A DNA stretch of 64,000 bases from Arthrobacter sp. GMC3 (GTDB lineage: Bacteria > Actinomycetota > Actinomycetes > Actinomycetales > Micrococcaceae). The stretch covers positions 248,001 to 312,000 of the forward strand of contig NZ_PJIO01000002.1 of the NCBI RefSeq assembly GCF_002929305.1, written 5' to 3'. Under the pieces are notes generated by a model that searched no databases, was not told the origin of the DNA, and was given only the letters and a program-made list of their open reading frames with translations. The position numbers were made by a program, and so were the translations under genes. Below, piece after piece: positions 44,971 through 53,916 of the stretch; positions within the stretch are counted from its first letter, which is position 1, and every line of letters starts with the position of its first letter.

Positions 44971-45387
44971 CTAAGCGCGTTGGGTGGTGAACGGGAATTC
45001 GTCCACACAGAAAACGGGGTGCGTCTTCGTATTTGGGATCGTCACCGTGTGGTCAGCTTGGGCATCAATAAGCGATGTCTGCTTGATGCGTGACGGGGAC
45101 CAGCCAGCAACAGGGATAACCTTGTCACTCAGCAAGGCCCGCACCACATCCACAGCAACCAGCAACTGCGCGCCCGTCTGGCCGGCGTAGGTGATCTTCG
45201 GGCGCAGGTTCAGCGTGTCCGGTGTCCCGCACAACGCTTCCGTGTCCTCAGTGCCAATGCCGCCCCACAGCAGCACGTATGGGTAGGTGGGCACCTCAGG
45301 AACGTCCCACTCGTACACTTTGTAAGTCACGGGCAGGCCGACCTTTAGAAGGGCAGACAGAGCCTCGTAATGGGCGCGGATACTCAC
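44971..45387 (-). CDS. tail terminator-like protein
   Basis: A 138-residue protein in the position of the tail terminator, with alternating strands and helices typical of that family (LLKVGLPVTYKVYEWDVPEV, LRPKITYAGQTGAQLLVAVD). It should cap the tail tube at the head side. GTG 45387 overlaps the preceding stop (GTGA). Confidence 0.6.
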   Translation of the reverse strand: MSIRAHYEALSALLKVGLPVTYKVYEWDVPEVPTYPYVLLWGGIGTEDTEALCGTPDTLNLRPKITYAGQTGAQLLVAVDVVRALLSDKVIPVAGWSPSRIKQTSLIDAQADHTVTIPNTKTHPVFCVDEFPFTTQRA

Positions 45388-45806
45388 TCAAGAATCACCC
45401 CATCCAACTTCGAAAGCGCGTCAACGAACGCGCCCTCCTCGGCCTGTAACGCAAGAAGTGGATCAGGCAAAGTGCCACCACCTCCACGCGCACCGCCAAA
45501 GTAGGCAATGCCCGCAAGAGAAGCCGCGGACCCGTCAGAACCAGACCTATTGCCCCTGCGGCTACCCCAAGGAGTCATCACATCCTTGTCAGGGCCAACC
45601 TCACCCTCAACAGAATTGCCGTCCGCGTTGATGTCGTAGTTGATCGTTTCGGCCATGCGCTTGAAACTTAGCGATCCTCGCGCTTCGGACCTCATCTGAT
45701 TCTTAATCTTTAGCGATCCCTTGGAGACAACCTGCCGGATCTCCTTCATGACCCGTTCAGGGGATGAAGCAAGGTCAGACGCGAGGCGTTCAAGATCATC
45801 GCTCAT
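45384..45806 (-). CDS. HK97 gp10-like head-tail protein
   Basis: A 140-residue protein with an N-terminal helix (LERLASDLASSPERVMKEIR) and central QMRSEARGSLSFKRMAETIN, similar in form to the HK97 gp10-like neck or tail-completion group. ATG 45806 overlaps the preceding stop (ATGA). Confidence 0.55.
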   Translation of the reverse strand: MSDDLERLASDLASSPERVMKEIRQVVSKGSLKIKNQMRSEARGSLSFKRMAETINYDINADGNSVEGEVGPDKDVMTPWGSRRGNRSGSDGSAASLAGIAYFGGARGGGGTLPDPLLALQAEEGAFVDALSKLDGVILE

Positions 45807-46192
45807 GCCGTCACCAACTCCACGTTCCAACGAGCCGCCGTGCGCTGATCTCCACGAGCAAGCTCAACAAGCCGGAACACTCTACCGATCAATGTCGGAT
45901 CACTCCTGTGAGTAACCATGAGTACCGAGTCGCCAGTTTCCAGAGCGGTCGCCACAGGGAAATGCATCTGCAAGTTCTCCACCGTGAAAACGTGTCCACC
46001 GGCAATCGGAGACGCGGCTTGAGCAACAGTCGTCTGCACTTTGCACGCGCCCTCATAGGCCGTCTCAACCGGCGTCGTAACGATGCCGTCCGGGTCGGTA
46101 AATGGGATGCCGGGGCGGCTGGCAACACAGCCGCCCCACATGAGCTTCTCCGCCTTGGCTTGACGCCGCTTGAGCAGCAATTCAACCCGCAT
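45803..46192 (-). CDS. head closure/stopper-like protein (DUF6093-like)
   Basis: A 129-residue, beta-rich protein (GHVFTVENLQMHFPVATALE, LIGRVFRLVELARGDQRTAA) between two connector genes. Its length and PFTDPDGIVTTPV segment recall the DUF6093 family that occupies the stopper position in actinophages. Confidence 0.6.
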   Translation of the reverse strand: MRVELLLKRRQAKAEKLMWGGCVASRPGIPFTDPDGIVTTPVETAYEGACKVQTTVAQAASPIAGGHVFTVENLQMHFPVATALETGDSVLMVTHRSDPTLIGRVFRLVELARGDQRTAARWNVELVTA

Positions 46193-46201
46193 CGGAGCCT
46201 C

Positions 46202-46663
46202 CTAGTACCATGGGAACTCAACGCCAGGGGTTGGCGTTGGAACCCATCCGGATGATGGTGGGACAGTGTCGGTTCGGGTCGTTGCCACGACGCCAAGCCC
46301 TCGCATGCCTGAGGATTTGAACGTGGTCAGCATGCGCTTCTCAGACGCGGTCAGATAGGCGCCAGCCTCGTCAACTTTCCACGACTCATCAGAGTCATCA
46401 ATGGCACCCTTGGTCTGCGCGTTCCGGTTGTCAAAGACGCGGGAGGCGCAGTAGAGCGTGACCATGACTGCATCATCGGGCACGGGGGTGACTAGCTCGC
46501 CAGACTCCTGTAGCCACGTCCGCTCTGATTCACGACGAACCAGAGCGGACGCGATACGCAGGCAAAGCAGGGCGCGCTTCTCGTCAGCCGAAGCGGTAAC
46601 GATTGGCTCGCCCAGCCAGTCGGCAAGATCATCGACCCCGGCCAGTGGCTTAGGGGTCGCCAC
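46202..46663 (-). CDS. head-tail connector (adaptor) protein
   Basis: A 153-residue helical protein (LAGVDDLADWLGEPIVTASA, RIASALVRRESERTWLQES) of the gp6-like connector type that sits under the portal. GTG 46663 lies one base after the capsid stop; the longer frame overlaps the capsid gene and is rejected. It ends with a Pro-rich PTPTPGVEFPWY tail. Confidence 0.65.
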   Translation of the reverse strand: MATPKPLAGVDDLADWLGEPIVTASADEKRALLCLRIASALVRRESERTWLQESGELVTPVPDDAVMVTLYCASRVFDNRNAQTKGAIDDSDESWKVDEAGAYLTASEKRMLTTFKSSGMRGLGVVATTRTDTVPPSSGWVPTPTPGVEFPWY

Positions 46664-46664
46664 G

Positions 46665-47561
46665 CTACGGGGTCGTGTCGAACGCGACGGACACGGCGCG
46701 GGTTGCGTCGAGCGTGGTTGCCCCAAAGAAGGTATCCACGACGGACTGATCCTCAAGCTGCAAGGGGTTGTAGTGCTGAATCCAGCGCAGCGCGAAACCA
46801 TCTTGTGCCACGGAAGCGGACTTGGCCGCACCCTCAGGAGCGCGGGAAGGACGCGTTACGTGGGCGAATGCGTCCGAGTGGTAGCCGATGCCGAAGTCAG
46901 CAGGCAGCGCGGGGTCGGCCAAAATGGTGAAGCCGAACAGGCGACCAATGGTTGCCTCGCGCAGAACCTCGGTTGTGCCGGACTCATTGGCCTTCTGCAA
47001 CTGGGGAAGCGAAAGAATCGCGGCCTCAATGTTCGCGCCAACAGCGAAGTATCGGCCATTCGCGGTCACGTGGCGGGCGTTCAGAACATGACGGGTCTTG
47101 ATCAATACCTGGATGATATTGGAACCGTCTGCCTTGACCTTCGGAATGCTTGCATCCGTGGCGATGGCAACCATCTGGGTGATCAGCGGAGACGCGATCT
47201 CGTCCACGACTGACTCGGCCTGAGGTATCAGGACCTGCTTGGTGAGGTTCTCCAAGGTGAACGTCGCGAAATCGTCCGGAAGGCGAACGGCGTTGTATAG
47301 CTGGTTTTCCAGCTTGACCGGGAACCATGCCTGGCCAAGTTCGTTGAACTCGATGGATGCCCGGGCGGTGCGGTTGGCCTTGGTGTAGACCTTGGCCTTG
47401 CCGGCGTTGATCGGGCCCAGCACGTTCACGGTCTGGCCGCGGCCAGCAACGAACTCAGTCGAGAAGTCCTGACGGACGGTGCGCGGAAGGTTGGTCAACC
47501 ACCGCAGGGAAGTCAGAGTTGCCTTAGCGGCCTGCTCCGGGGTGTACAAAACATTAGCCAC
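46665..47561 (-). CDS. major capsid protein
   Basis: A 298-residue shell protein. It starts MANVLYTPEQAAKATLTSLR, and the segments RQDFSTEFVAGRGQTVNVLG, SVVDEIASPLITQMVAIATD and VGANIEAAILSLPQL resemble P22-coat-type (HK97-fold) capsids. GTG 47561 follows AGGAGGCCC. Scaffold and minor head genes lie directly upstream. Confidence 0.85.
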   Translation of the reverse strand: MANVLYTPEQAAKATLTSLRWLTNLPRTVRQDFSTEFVAGRGQTVNVLGPINAGKAKVYTKANRTARASIEFNELGQAWFPVKLENQLYNAVRLPDDFATFTLENLTKQVLIPQAESVVDEIASPLITQMVAIATDASIPKVKADGSNIIQVLIKTRHVLNARHVTANGRYFAVGANIEAAILSLPQLQKANESGTTEVLREATIGRLFGFTILADPALPADFGIGYHSDAFAHVTRPSRAPEGAAKSASVAQDGFALRWIQHYNPLQLEDQSVVDTFFGATTLDATRAVSVAFDTTP

Positions 47562-47613
47562 GAGGGCCTCCTAATTTGGTCAAAAGAAAAAGCGCCACCC
47601 GAATCAGGTAGCG

Positions 47614-48105
47614 CTACTTGCGAAACATGCGCTCCGCGAACTTGTCTGGGTCATCGAGGCCATCTGGCTCAACGGTTGGATCTCCGCCGCCGCGCAGCTT
47701 CTCGCGAGACTGGTTTGTAGGCGGGGCCTTCTTGCCGAACAGCGCCATTAGCTCTTCGGCGTCTTGAAGAATCTCTTCCTCGGTCGTGCCGGATAGGCGT
47801 TTGATGAGCGCTTCGGGCAGGCCGTGTTTGACGCCGACTCGTAGGCGCAGGTTCTCGGCTTCCAGAGCCGTTACCCGCTCGCCCTTGCCGTCAGCGTCTT
47901 TGGCCTTTTCCTCAGCCTCCGTTGCCCGCTTGCGTAGGTTCCGGTTCTCGCTGTTGATCTTGTTGATCTTGGTGCGGGCACGGTCGGCGTCGAATACTCC
48001 CTCGGCCTCTTCGGACTCCAACGCTTCGGTAGCTTCGGCTTCAACCTCCGGGGCTTCAACCTCAATCTCTTCGGTTTCAGTGCCTTCGATGATCTGTTCA
48101 GACAT
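47614..48105 (-). CDS. capsid scaffolding protein
   Basis: A 163-residue, highly acidic, coiled-coil protein (a run of Glu-rich VEAPEVEAEATEALESEE, then LEAENLRLRVGVKHGLPEAL) with a basic C-terminus (FAERMFRK) that would bind the capsid. AGGAGGG precedes ATG 48105. It is the expected gene just upstream of the capsid gene. Confidence 0.8.
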   Translation of the reverse strand: MSEQIIEGTETEEIEVEAPEVEAEATEALESEEAEGVFDADRARTKINKINSENRNLRKRATEAEEKAKDADGKGERVTALEAENLRLRVGVKHGLPEALIKRLSGTTEEEILQDAEELMALFGKKAPPTNQSREKLRGGGDPTVEPDGLDDPDKFAERMFRK

Positions 48106-48189
48106 GGTGTTGCCCTCCTGGGGCTTAGTGTGTTTTGCCGCCACCAGGGCAGCACTTACAGCCCGCGCCCCAGGTGGGATGCGGGAAGA

Positions 48190-48975
48190 CTATTTGTTCC
48201 GCGCTAGGGGCGAATCGCGAAAGGTGCCGTTCTCACGCATGCGCCACAAGACGTTCTCCTGCGTGCGGCTCTCACCGGCGGCGTCGGCTTGCTTGGCGGC
48301 CTTGTCGTATTCTTCGATGAACAGCTTTTCGGAATCGCTAGGTTCCCAGTCGCCATAAACGATCTCGGCCGTACAGCCGCAATGGCCGTGATACTCAAGG
48401 CCAGTGCCGCCAATCGAGTCTGCGCGCTGCTTGGATGAGTAGATTGGGCCGCGGCCAGCAAGCATCCCGCAGAAGGTGCACGGGTCACCGTCAGTTACGC
48501 GCCGCCAGCCAACAGCGCGCTGATCTGCGCTGCCAGTCTTTGCCACAGCAAGCCGACCGCCTGACATGACCTGCCGGCGCGTGATCCCAGAGAACTTCGT
48601 GAACGCTTTACTGTGCGCCTCGTCCGCTGCCATGCCCCGCTTGATGAGCATTTTCACCCTGACGGGGCCGGCGAGCAATGCAGCGTCGCGCATCTCAGGG
48701 ACACCAAATGCCTGCTGGACTATCTTGCTCGCCGCACCAATCTCGGCTGCCTGGTACGCCGTGATGTACTCACTGGCGACCTCTTGAGACTGCCCGTAGA
48801 ACAATCGCCATGCCGCCAACTGTGCGGGCATCCATGACGACATTGAGCCGTCAAGGTCGGAGACTTGCAGGCGGCGCCACAGCGACTTGGAAACCGCCGT
48901 GGCCCGCGCCGCTATCCCAAGCTGCAAAAGCCTGTGGGCCTCAGTGAGCTCGCGTCCCTCAGCCGTTAGTGCCAT
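48190..48975 (-). CDS. MuF-like minor head protein
   Basis: A 261-residue minor capsid protein next to the portal gene. The central and C-terminal part has the MuF-type C-x2-C ... H-x-H-C-x-C pattern (DPCTFCGMLAGRG, LEYHGHCGCTAEIVYGDWEP). MuF proteins are packaged with the DNA and sometimes carry toxin or protease domains; none is visible here. ATG 48975 overlaps the portal end by 17 bases. Confidence 0.75.
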   Translation of the reverse strand: MALTAEGRELTEAHRLLQLGIAARATAVSKSLWRRLQVSDLDGSMSSWMPAQLAAWRLFYGQSQEVASEYITAYQAAEIGAASKIVQQAFGVPEMRDAALLAGPVRVKMLIKRGMAADEAHSKAFTKFSGITRRQVMSGGRLAVAKTGSADQRAVGWRRVTDGDPCTFCGMLAGRGPIYSSKQRADSIGGTGLEYHGHCGCTAEIVYGDWEPSDSEKLFIEEYDKAAKQADAAGESRTQENVLWRMRENGTFRDSPLARNK

Positions 48976-50278
48976 TGGACTGTGCGATTAGTGAGTTGGC
49001 CAGCTTGTCGTCCGCTGAAGGGTTCACGTCCTTGAAGTCCTTCCACACCTTCACATCTTCGGGAGTGACGCCCGGGATGCGATCCCAAAGCATCTCTACC
49101 GGAATGCCCAGCATGGTTGCCATCTTCCCCAAGGCGTCAGCAGCCTGGGCCATCGAACGCGATTGAAGATCTGCCCATTCCATGCGGAGAGTGAAGTCCT
49201 GCGCGTCACGCTCCCGTCCCTCAATGTGAGAGGCAAGCCGCAACGTCTGGCAATGACTGTCGCCAAAGCCGATCTTTCGCTCACCAGCCTTCAGGTCAAG
49301 CATGGCGCGGGCCTCGGTGATAGCGTCCGCAGAAAGGTTGATCATCTTGCCGGTGAGGGCGTGTGCCGGGGTTTGTGAGACGGCCGCCAGTGATTCAACG
49401 TCGGACTCGTGCGCGCTAATAAACCCGTCAAGTGGCGTCTCCGGGAGAGTGCCGAACTCAACGCCTTCCTCGCCAACAAGGATGTCCTGCTGGCGAAGTA
49501 GCAGCTTCAGTCGCTGCCCCTCGGCCTCATCACCCGGCTTCTCCATGCCCGTTGCGGTACGGATCTTCCACGAGTTGTAGTGCTGCACCAGCATGCGGTC
49601 GTAGTCGGTCTTATTGATCCGCTTGGCAGCACCAATGAAAGGCTCCACCTCACCGGGCATCCGCCCTTCAAGGTCGATCTGATTCGAGTACCGGATCGCA
49701 GGAGCAACGCCAACGCCATGAATGTTATGGGTTACGTACTCAACCTTGCCGTCTTTGACCAGCAGTGTGTGCTTAGCCTCGTCATCCACGAAAAACAGGA
49801 AGCCATTGCCGCGCTCCAAGTAATACTGCGGATACTCGTCAATGGCCGGGTCCTGATAGACCGCGTAAAGGTCACGCGGTGAGCGCCCGCGAATAGCGGC
49901 GCCGTTGTCACCGGGCATCACCGTTGAATAGGCGTAACCGTAGCCGAGTGCAGCGCGATGGATAGCCCGCTGCCTAGAAGCCATTCGGTTACGCTGCCAC
50001 GGCTTCCAAAGTGCCTCGACATCGTTCGTCTCGCCGGACCGGATGAGCTCACAAACGAGCTGCTGCGCAATCGTCGTAACGACAAGAGACAACCAGGGAG
50101 TCTCGGAAACCTCGCGCAATGCTTTCTGCTCACGATCAGCATGCGCCGGAAGGATGATCTCTTCCGGGTTCCACCGCCACCACTTGTCGATGACGTCAAG
50201 ACGCGCACGCTCCGCGCTCTGAGCGGGCAGCAGCACATCGTTCGTCAGTTCAAGAACAGCCGTCTGTGACATCACCAT
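48959..50278 (-). CDS. portal protein
   Basis: A 439-residue portal of the SPP1-gp6-like type: the ring through which DNA enters the head. Segments include EMLWDRIPGVTPEDVKVWKD near the end, HNIHGVGVAPAIRYSNQIDL and AAKRINKTDYDRMLVQHYNS in the middle. ATG 50278 follows GAGGGG and overlaps the terminase stop; ATG 50272 two codons later is possible. Confidence 0.85.
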   Translation of the reverse strand: MVMSQTAVLELTNDVLLPAQSAERARLDVIDKWWRWNPEEIILPAHADREQKALREVSETPWLSLVVTTIAQQLVCELIRSGETNDVEALWKPWQRNRMASRQRAIHRAALGYGYAYSTVMPGDNGAAIRGRSPRDLYAVYQDPAIDEYPQYYLERGNGFLFFVDDEAKHTLLVKDGKVEYVTHNIHGVGVAPAIRYSNQIDLEGRMPGEVEPFIGAAKRINKTDYDRMLVQHYNSWKIRTATGMEKPGDEAEGQRLKLLLRQQDILVGEEGVEFGTLPETPLDGFISAHESDVESLAAVSQTPAHALTGKMINLSADAITEARAMLDLKAGERKIGFGDSHCQTLRLASHIEGRERDAQDFTLRMEWADLQSRSMAQAADALGKMATMLGIPVEMLWDRIPGVTPEDVKVWKDFKDVNPSADDKLANSLIAQSNGTNG

Positions 50279-52038
50279 GCCTTGCCACCCCTCTTCTTGC
50301 CATTGTTCAAAACCAGTCGGCGCACCATGCGGGCCCCGACCATGCAAATAGCAAGATCTATTTTGTTCTTGGATTCACGATGAGCCTTGGCAATGGATAC
50401 GTAGCCTTGAACCGGATAGCGGCGAGCATTCAGCACGTGCCGGCGCAATCGAGGATCGCCGTCGTGCGTGAATGCGTTGGACCGGATCTCTTCCAGCGTG
50501 AAGCCGACAGCCTCAGCAAAGGACCGCGCATTATCGCGAGCAGACATGTCAAACATCACCGCATGCCCCTTTCCACCTTTGGAGCCAGAAGCCCAGACGC
50601 GCAGCTTGTGTCGATACCGCAGATGCCATTCGTTGAAAAGTGGGTCCCAATAGCGGTCCATGGTTTCGTCATCAAGCACGTGCGACGGGTCTCCGAAGAA
50701 GCCCACCACCGTGTACTTGGCGAACGCGTCAACCACGGCCTCGTCCACACTTTCGCGGGGAGCCAGCCAACCGTCACCGCGCTTGCCCGGGGGCCGCTGC
50801 CACATGTTCAGGGTGACCACATGCCCATCTGACATTCGGACGCCCATCAGGCCAGTGGCATCATCTGACTTGGAGCAGTCAAGGAAGATGGATATTTCCT
50901 CGCCCAGCCCCAAGTGCATGTCGGAGTCCCGAAGCGGATCCCATTCGAGCGGGTCCGTCCACGCGTCTTCGGCTGCGGTGATTTGGTTGTACCACTTGCG
51001 CCTCGATTCGCTGGGAGTGTTCGCTGGGTTAGTGATGGACTTCTTGATGCGCCCCTCGGCGTCAAGCCAAATCGCGTCACCGCGCACAGCCTCGACCACA
51101 GACGGTGCGGCAGCCACAGTAAGCGGTGCATCAGGAGGCGCCTCGAGAGAGTCGTACATGACGCCGAAATCCGTAAACTCGGCATCCTCGCCAGCAGTTG
51201 ACTCGTATGCCTCCCGCGCACGCTGCCCCACTGAATCTTCACCCGGCCGGTAAGCGTTGCAAATATCAAGCATCCGAGCCGGTGAGCCAACCTCTGACTT
51301 TGCCGCGTTGCCCTCAATCGCCCCGGCCATCTCATGGCCACCGTTTGAAGAATTCCAGTTCTGCGTCTCATTGCGGACAATCAGAGTCGGCCGGCCGCCC
51401 TCGATAGACATCACCGAAGCGGTGACAGCTTCAACCTGACGCTCGTCCCCGCCGCCCCATACGTTATATCGGCCAACCGTGATCCCGTAGTGCTTGCGTG
51501 CCTCGGAAGTAATCAGGGAGGGGAAGAATTTCATGGTGTTCTGCGTCTGTTGCTTAGATACGGCGACGATCTGAACCCAAGCGTTCGGCTCATCCCTACC
51601 CACTGGGGTGTCGCCATCCCAGTGAGAGAATGAAACCTCCGCAAACATTGCCGCCATAGACAGGCATGCTGCAACAGGGTCCTTGCCCCAGCCCTTGAGT
51701 CGCTGCAACACGGCCGAGTGATAAACGAACTGGCCCGACTCATCAACTGCGAAATACCACAGTAAGAACCTGGTCTGCTCGGGAGTGAACGCCCACGGTT
51801 TCCCATGCTTGTCCTTGAGCCAGTAGCCACACCACGCCAGGACGCGCCAGCCTAGCGTGCACTTCGGAAGCCTCCACCCATCGTCATATTGCCACGTTGG
51901 GCCGATCTTCACCGGCTCCCACTGCAAGCCAGCCGGAGGGAACGTATCAGCTAGAAGATCCTCATACCACCGGATAATCTCAGCAAAATCCGACTCGGCA
52001 GAAGTAATGAGAGCCGCACTGTTACGCGCTCTTGCCAC
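50272..52038 (-). CDS. terL: terminase large subunit
   Basis: A 588-residue DNA-packaging motor. The ATPase domain is diverged: LQRLKGWGKDPVAACLSMAA stands in the Walker A position and MSIEGGRPTLIVRNETQNWN in the Walker B region. The nuclease domain has ISIFLDCSKSDDATG with early Asp and a later DPSHVLDDETMDRYWDP metal site. GTG 52038 overlaps the TerS end by 17 bases. Confidence 0.9.
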   Translation of the reverse strand: MARARNSAALITSAESDFAEIIRWYEDLLADTFPPAGLQWEPVKIGPTWQYDDGWRLPKCTLGWRVLAWCGYWLKDKHGKPWAFTPEQTRFLLWYFAVDESGQFVYHSAVLQRLKGWGKDPVAACLSMAAMFAEVSFSHWDGDTPVGRDEPNAWVQIVAVSKQQTQNTMKFFPSLITSEARKHYGITVGRYNVWGGGDERQVEAVTASVMSIEGGRPTLIVRNETQNWNSSNGGHEMAGAIEGNAAKSEVGSPARMLDICNAYRPGEDSVGQRAREAYESTAGEDAEFTDFGVMYDSLEAPPDAPLTVAAAPSVVEAVRGDAIWLDAEGRIKKSITNPANTPSESRRKWYNQITAAEDAWTDPLEWDPLRDSDMHLGLGEEISIFLDCSKSDDATGLMGVRMSDGHVVTLNMWQRPPGKRGDGWLAPRESVDEAVVDAFAKYTVVGFFGDPSHVLDDETMDRYWDPLFNEWHLRYRHKLRVWASGSKGGKGHAVMFDMSARDNARSFAEAVGFTLEEIRSNAFTHDGDPRLRRHVLNARRYPVQGYVSIAKAHRESKNKIDLAICMVGARMVRRLVLNNGKKRGGKAW

Positions 52039-52381
52039 GGGACGCCGCCCAGCGAGACTGAGCCGCCTCACGCTGCTGATTAGCCACAGGTGCAGCGGTC
52101 GCATCATCCGGGAGCTTCAGGGACGCCCACAGCGCTTTCTTTGTGGCACGATGCTGGCGAACCTCAGCGATCAATGGGTTCAATACATCCTGGCCCTGAG
52201 AGCCCTTGGTCAGCAGATCCGCACCTTCAAGACCATCCTCAAGGCGCGCAATCAGGTCCACCTCACGGCAAATGTCCTCCAACGTATCCAGCTCATCAGC
52301 GCGCAGATCATACGTGCCAGTGATTGCCTTCCATGTTTTCTTACCTTTGACATCCAAGCCAGCAGGCGCAGGAACAGTAGC
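52022..52381 (-). CDS. terS: terminase small subunit
   Basis: A 119-residue protein that selects phage DNA for packaging. VKGKKTWKAITGTYDLRADE and DTLEDICREVDLIARLEDGL match the helical small-terminase fold; the C-terminus is Gln/Ala-rich. GTG 52381 is chosen because AGGAGGG lies four bases upstream; a GTG at 52414 has no such site. Confidence 0.75.
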   Translation of the reverse strand, partial: ATVPAPAGLDVKGKKTWKAITGTYDLRADELDTLEDICREVDLIARLEDGLEGADLLTKGSQGQDVLNPLIAEVRQHRATKKALWASLKLPDDATAAPVANQQREAAQSRWAASRGKSA

Positions 52382-52422
52382 CACAATGCCCTCCTGGGAC
52401 GCAGAAGCGCCCACCCGGGGCG

Positions 52423-53013
52423 CTAGATTACCGAGGCAACGACCTCGGATAGATCAGCAAGCTTTGAGGGCGAGTTCTTGAATCGCTCTCCAGTCACCGC
52501 CATGTACCGCCCAACGGAATAGAACTCAACATTGGAGCCACCGGAACGGATATTTCGGCCGCCGCCCTCAGGCAGTAGGCCAAAGATGTGCAGCCCCTCC
52601 CCAGACTGGGAAACCTCCATGAAAGTTGCGGGGCACCGATCGACAATTTCCTGAGCCCAAGGCAGAAGATTTCCGTCATCGAAACAGTGATCCAAGTCGA
52701 TGCAGCCAATGCCATCACCGAGAGCAAAGCCCATGCCAACGCCAGCGCTAGAAGCGTTTGCTTCACCGAAGGATGACCACGTGCCGGAATCCGTTGAACT
52801 TGCAGCGCGGCCGGCAACAGTTAAGGGAACTTTCGTTTGCCGGCCGTTGCGGTTGACAAGTTTCCAGCGCAGCCAGCGCGCTTTATCCGTCATTTCCACA
52901 GGAAAACGGGGCTTTCTGGATGCGTAAACGCGGTGTTTCGTGGAGCAAAACCGTGCACCAGTGCGCAGTAGCTTGAGGCTTGCACCGCAGTATTCGCAAC
53001 CTGTTGATTCCAT
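52423..53013 (-). CDS. prim-pol-like protein with N-terminal zinc finger
   Basis: A 196-residue protein. The N-terminus has a C-x2-C ... C-x3-H finger (CEYCGASL, FCSTKHR). The rest matches the bifunctional primase/polymerase fold: metal-binding IGCIDLDHCF, the EVSQSGEGLHIFGLLPEG segment and VEFYSVGRYMAVTGER. It lacks the helicase part usually attached to phage prim-pols, and it lies in the packaging operon next to TerS instead of with replication genes. Confidence 0.7.
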   Translation of the reverse strand: MESTGCEYCGASLKLLRTGARFCSTKHRVYASRKPRFPVEMTDKARWLRWKLVNRNGRQTKVPLTVAGRAASSTDSGTWSSFGEANASSAGVGMGFALGDGIGCIDLDHCFDDGNLLPWAQEIVDRCPATFMEVSQSGEGLHIFGLLPEGGGRNIRSGGSNVEFYSVGRYMAVTGERFKNSPSKLADLSEVVASVI

Positions 53014-53223
53014 AACCTCAGTATACCATCAACTGTTACGGATAATCCTTGATTTCTAGGGGAATTTGCGAACTCGGTAAGGATCCAGAAGGGTTACGAG
53101 GCGCCCTTATCGAAGGGGGTCAAAGATGCCCTAACTGGCGGAAATAGGCGGCCTAGAGGGTCACTGAGGGCGTCTGAAGTGGTGGGAAAAAACCCAGAGA
53201 AGCCGCACGCAGGATTCGAATTG
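53014..53223. other. noncoding gap between terminase-side genes, candidate packaging (cos) region
   Basis: A 210-bp gap in an otherwise densely overlapping operon. It contains a CCCTT/AAGGG hairpin (53104-53117) and a GGGTTTTTTCCC-like tract on the minus strand (about 53190). The frame through it is Pro/Arg/Ser-rich and not protein-like. Its location between HNH and TerS genes is where cohesive-end sites often lie. Confidence 0.35.
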
Positions 53224-53436
53224 CTATCCGGCGGTGAGGGGGTCCTCCGTGAGGGGGTCCCCGCCACCCTCTTCGGCAGCAGCCTTGGGGTCAGCCTTCG
53301 TGCCCCTCTTCGGGGAGGCCTTGACCTCTTCGGCAACGCCTGCCTCGATGAGGTGGAGCGCTGCGCCGGGTGTGACCTCGATGCTAGCACCCTCGGCGTG
53401 GCCTGACATGGCTTCGTTGAGTTTGACCTGTGTCAT
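53224..53436 (-). CDS. small packaging-region protein of unknown function
   Basis: A 70-residue protein (MTQVKLNEAMSGHAEGASIE, VTPGAALHLIEAGVAEEVKA) with a basic-acidic Ala/Lys-rich tail. Similar short proteins with a VTPGxALHLIExGVAE core occur near HNH and terminase genes of actinophages. GGGAGA precedes ATG 53436, which overlaps the HNH stop (ATGA). Confidence 0.65.
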   Translation of the reverse strand: MTQVKLNEAMSGHAEGASIEVTPGAALHLIEAGVAEEVKASPKRGTKADPKAAAEEGGGDPLTEDPLTAG

Positions 53437-53735
53437 GTTGTTCTCCCTGGGTGTTGTTCTTGTGGGCGGTGCTTGAGTTTGGCGGTTACCGTATTGCGTG
53501 CCGCGGTCTCTGCTGTGGTCTTGGCCTTGTGGCATGGCGTGCTGAGCCATTGCAGATTGTTGAGGTGATGGTTGTCGCCTGCCACTTTGTGGTCGCACTC
53601 GGCACCTACCCCATCGCATGACGGCTGGTGATCGGGGGCCTCGCACATGCCAGATGCTCGGCGCTTGACCTGGGCCTTGATGCTTGGCCAGTCTCGGGGT
53701 AGTCGGCTGGCTCGCGTACTGGTCTTCCATGCCAT
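53433..53735 (-). CDS. HNH endonuclease
   Basis: A 100-residue nuclease of the type that works with terminase to cut cohesive ends. The fold motif is clear: MCEAPDHQ ... CDGVGAECDHKVAGDNHHLN ... LQWLSTPCHKAKT, with the metal-binding ECDH histidine and zinc cysteines. Basic ends suggest DNA binding. It is the first protein gene of the late operon. Confidence 0.88.
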   Translation of the reverse strand: MAWKTSTRASRLPRDWPSIKAQVKRRASGMCEAPDHQPSCDGVGAECDHKVAGDNHHLNNLQWLSTPCHKAKTTAETAARNTVTAKLKHRPQEQHPGRTT

Positions 53736-53916
53736 CGAGTCACCTGCCTACGTTGTTACCCCGCGCTCGGCCACTCGCATAAGTGTTTGGTTGGCGGCGC
53801 GGGGAAGTGTGTGGGCCGACTTTCTCCCGGTCGGCTATCGGATTAGGTTTCAACACGGCGGTCGTCCCGGCTTGCACCATCGCTGCAAGCGTTTCTTCTG
53901 GCCCGTGTACCTGGCG
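53736..53916. other. noncoding region between HNH gene and tRNA-Ala
   Basis: A 181-bp stretch with no convincing frame on either strand. It may carry the leader or a promoter of the packaging operon; a TTGAAA hexamer on the minus strand (about 53860) is the only promoter-like word noticed. Confidence 0.3.

Noticed and set aside
53094..53390. Minus-strand frame crossing the gap next to TerS
   Set aside because: Overlaps a better-supported small gene with ribosome-binding site and is Pro/Arg/Ser-rich; treated as noncoding.
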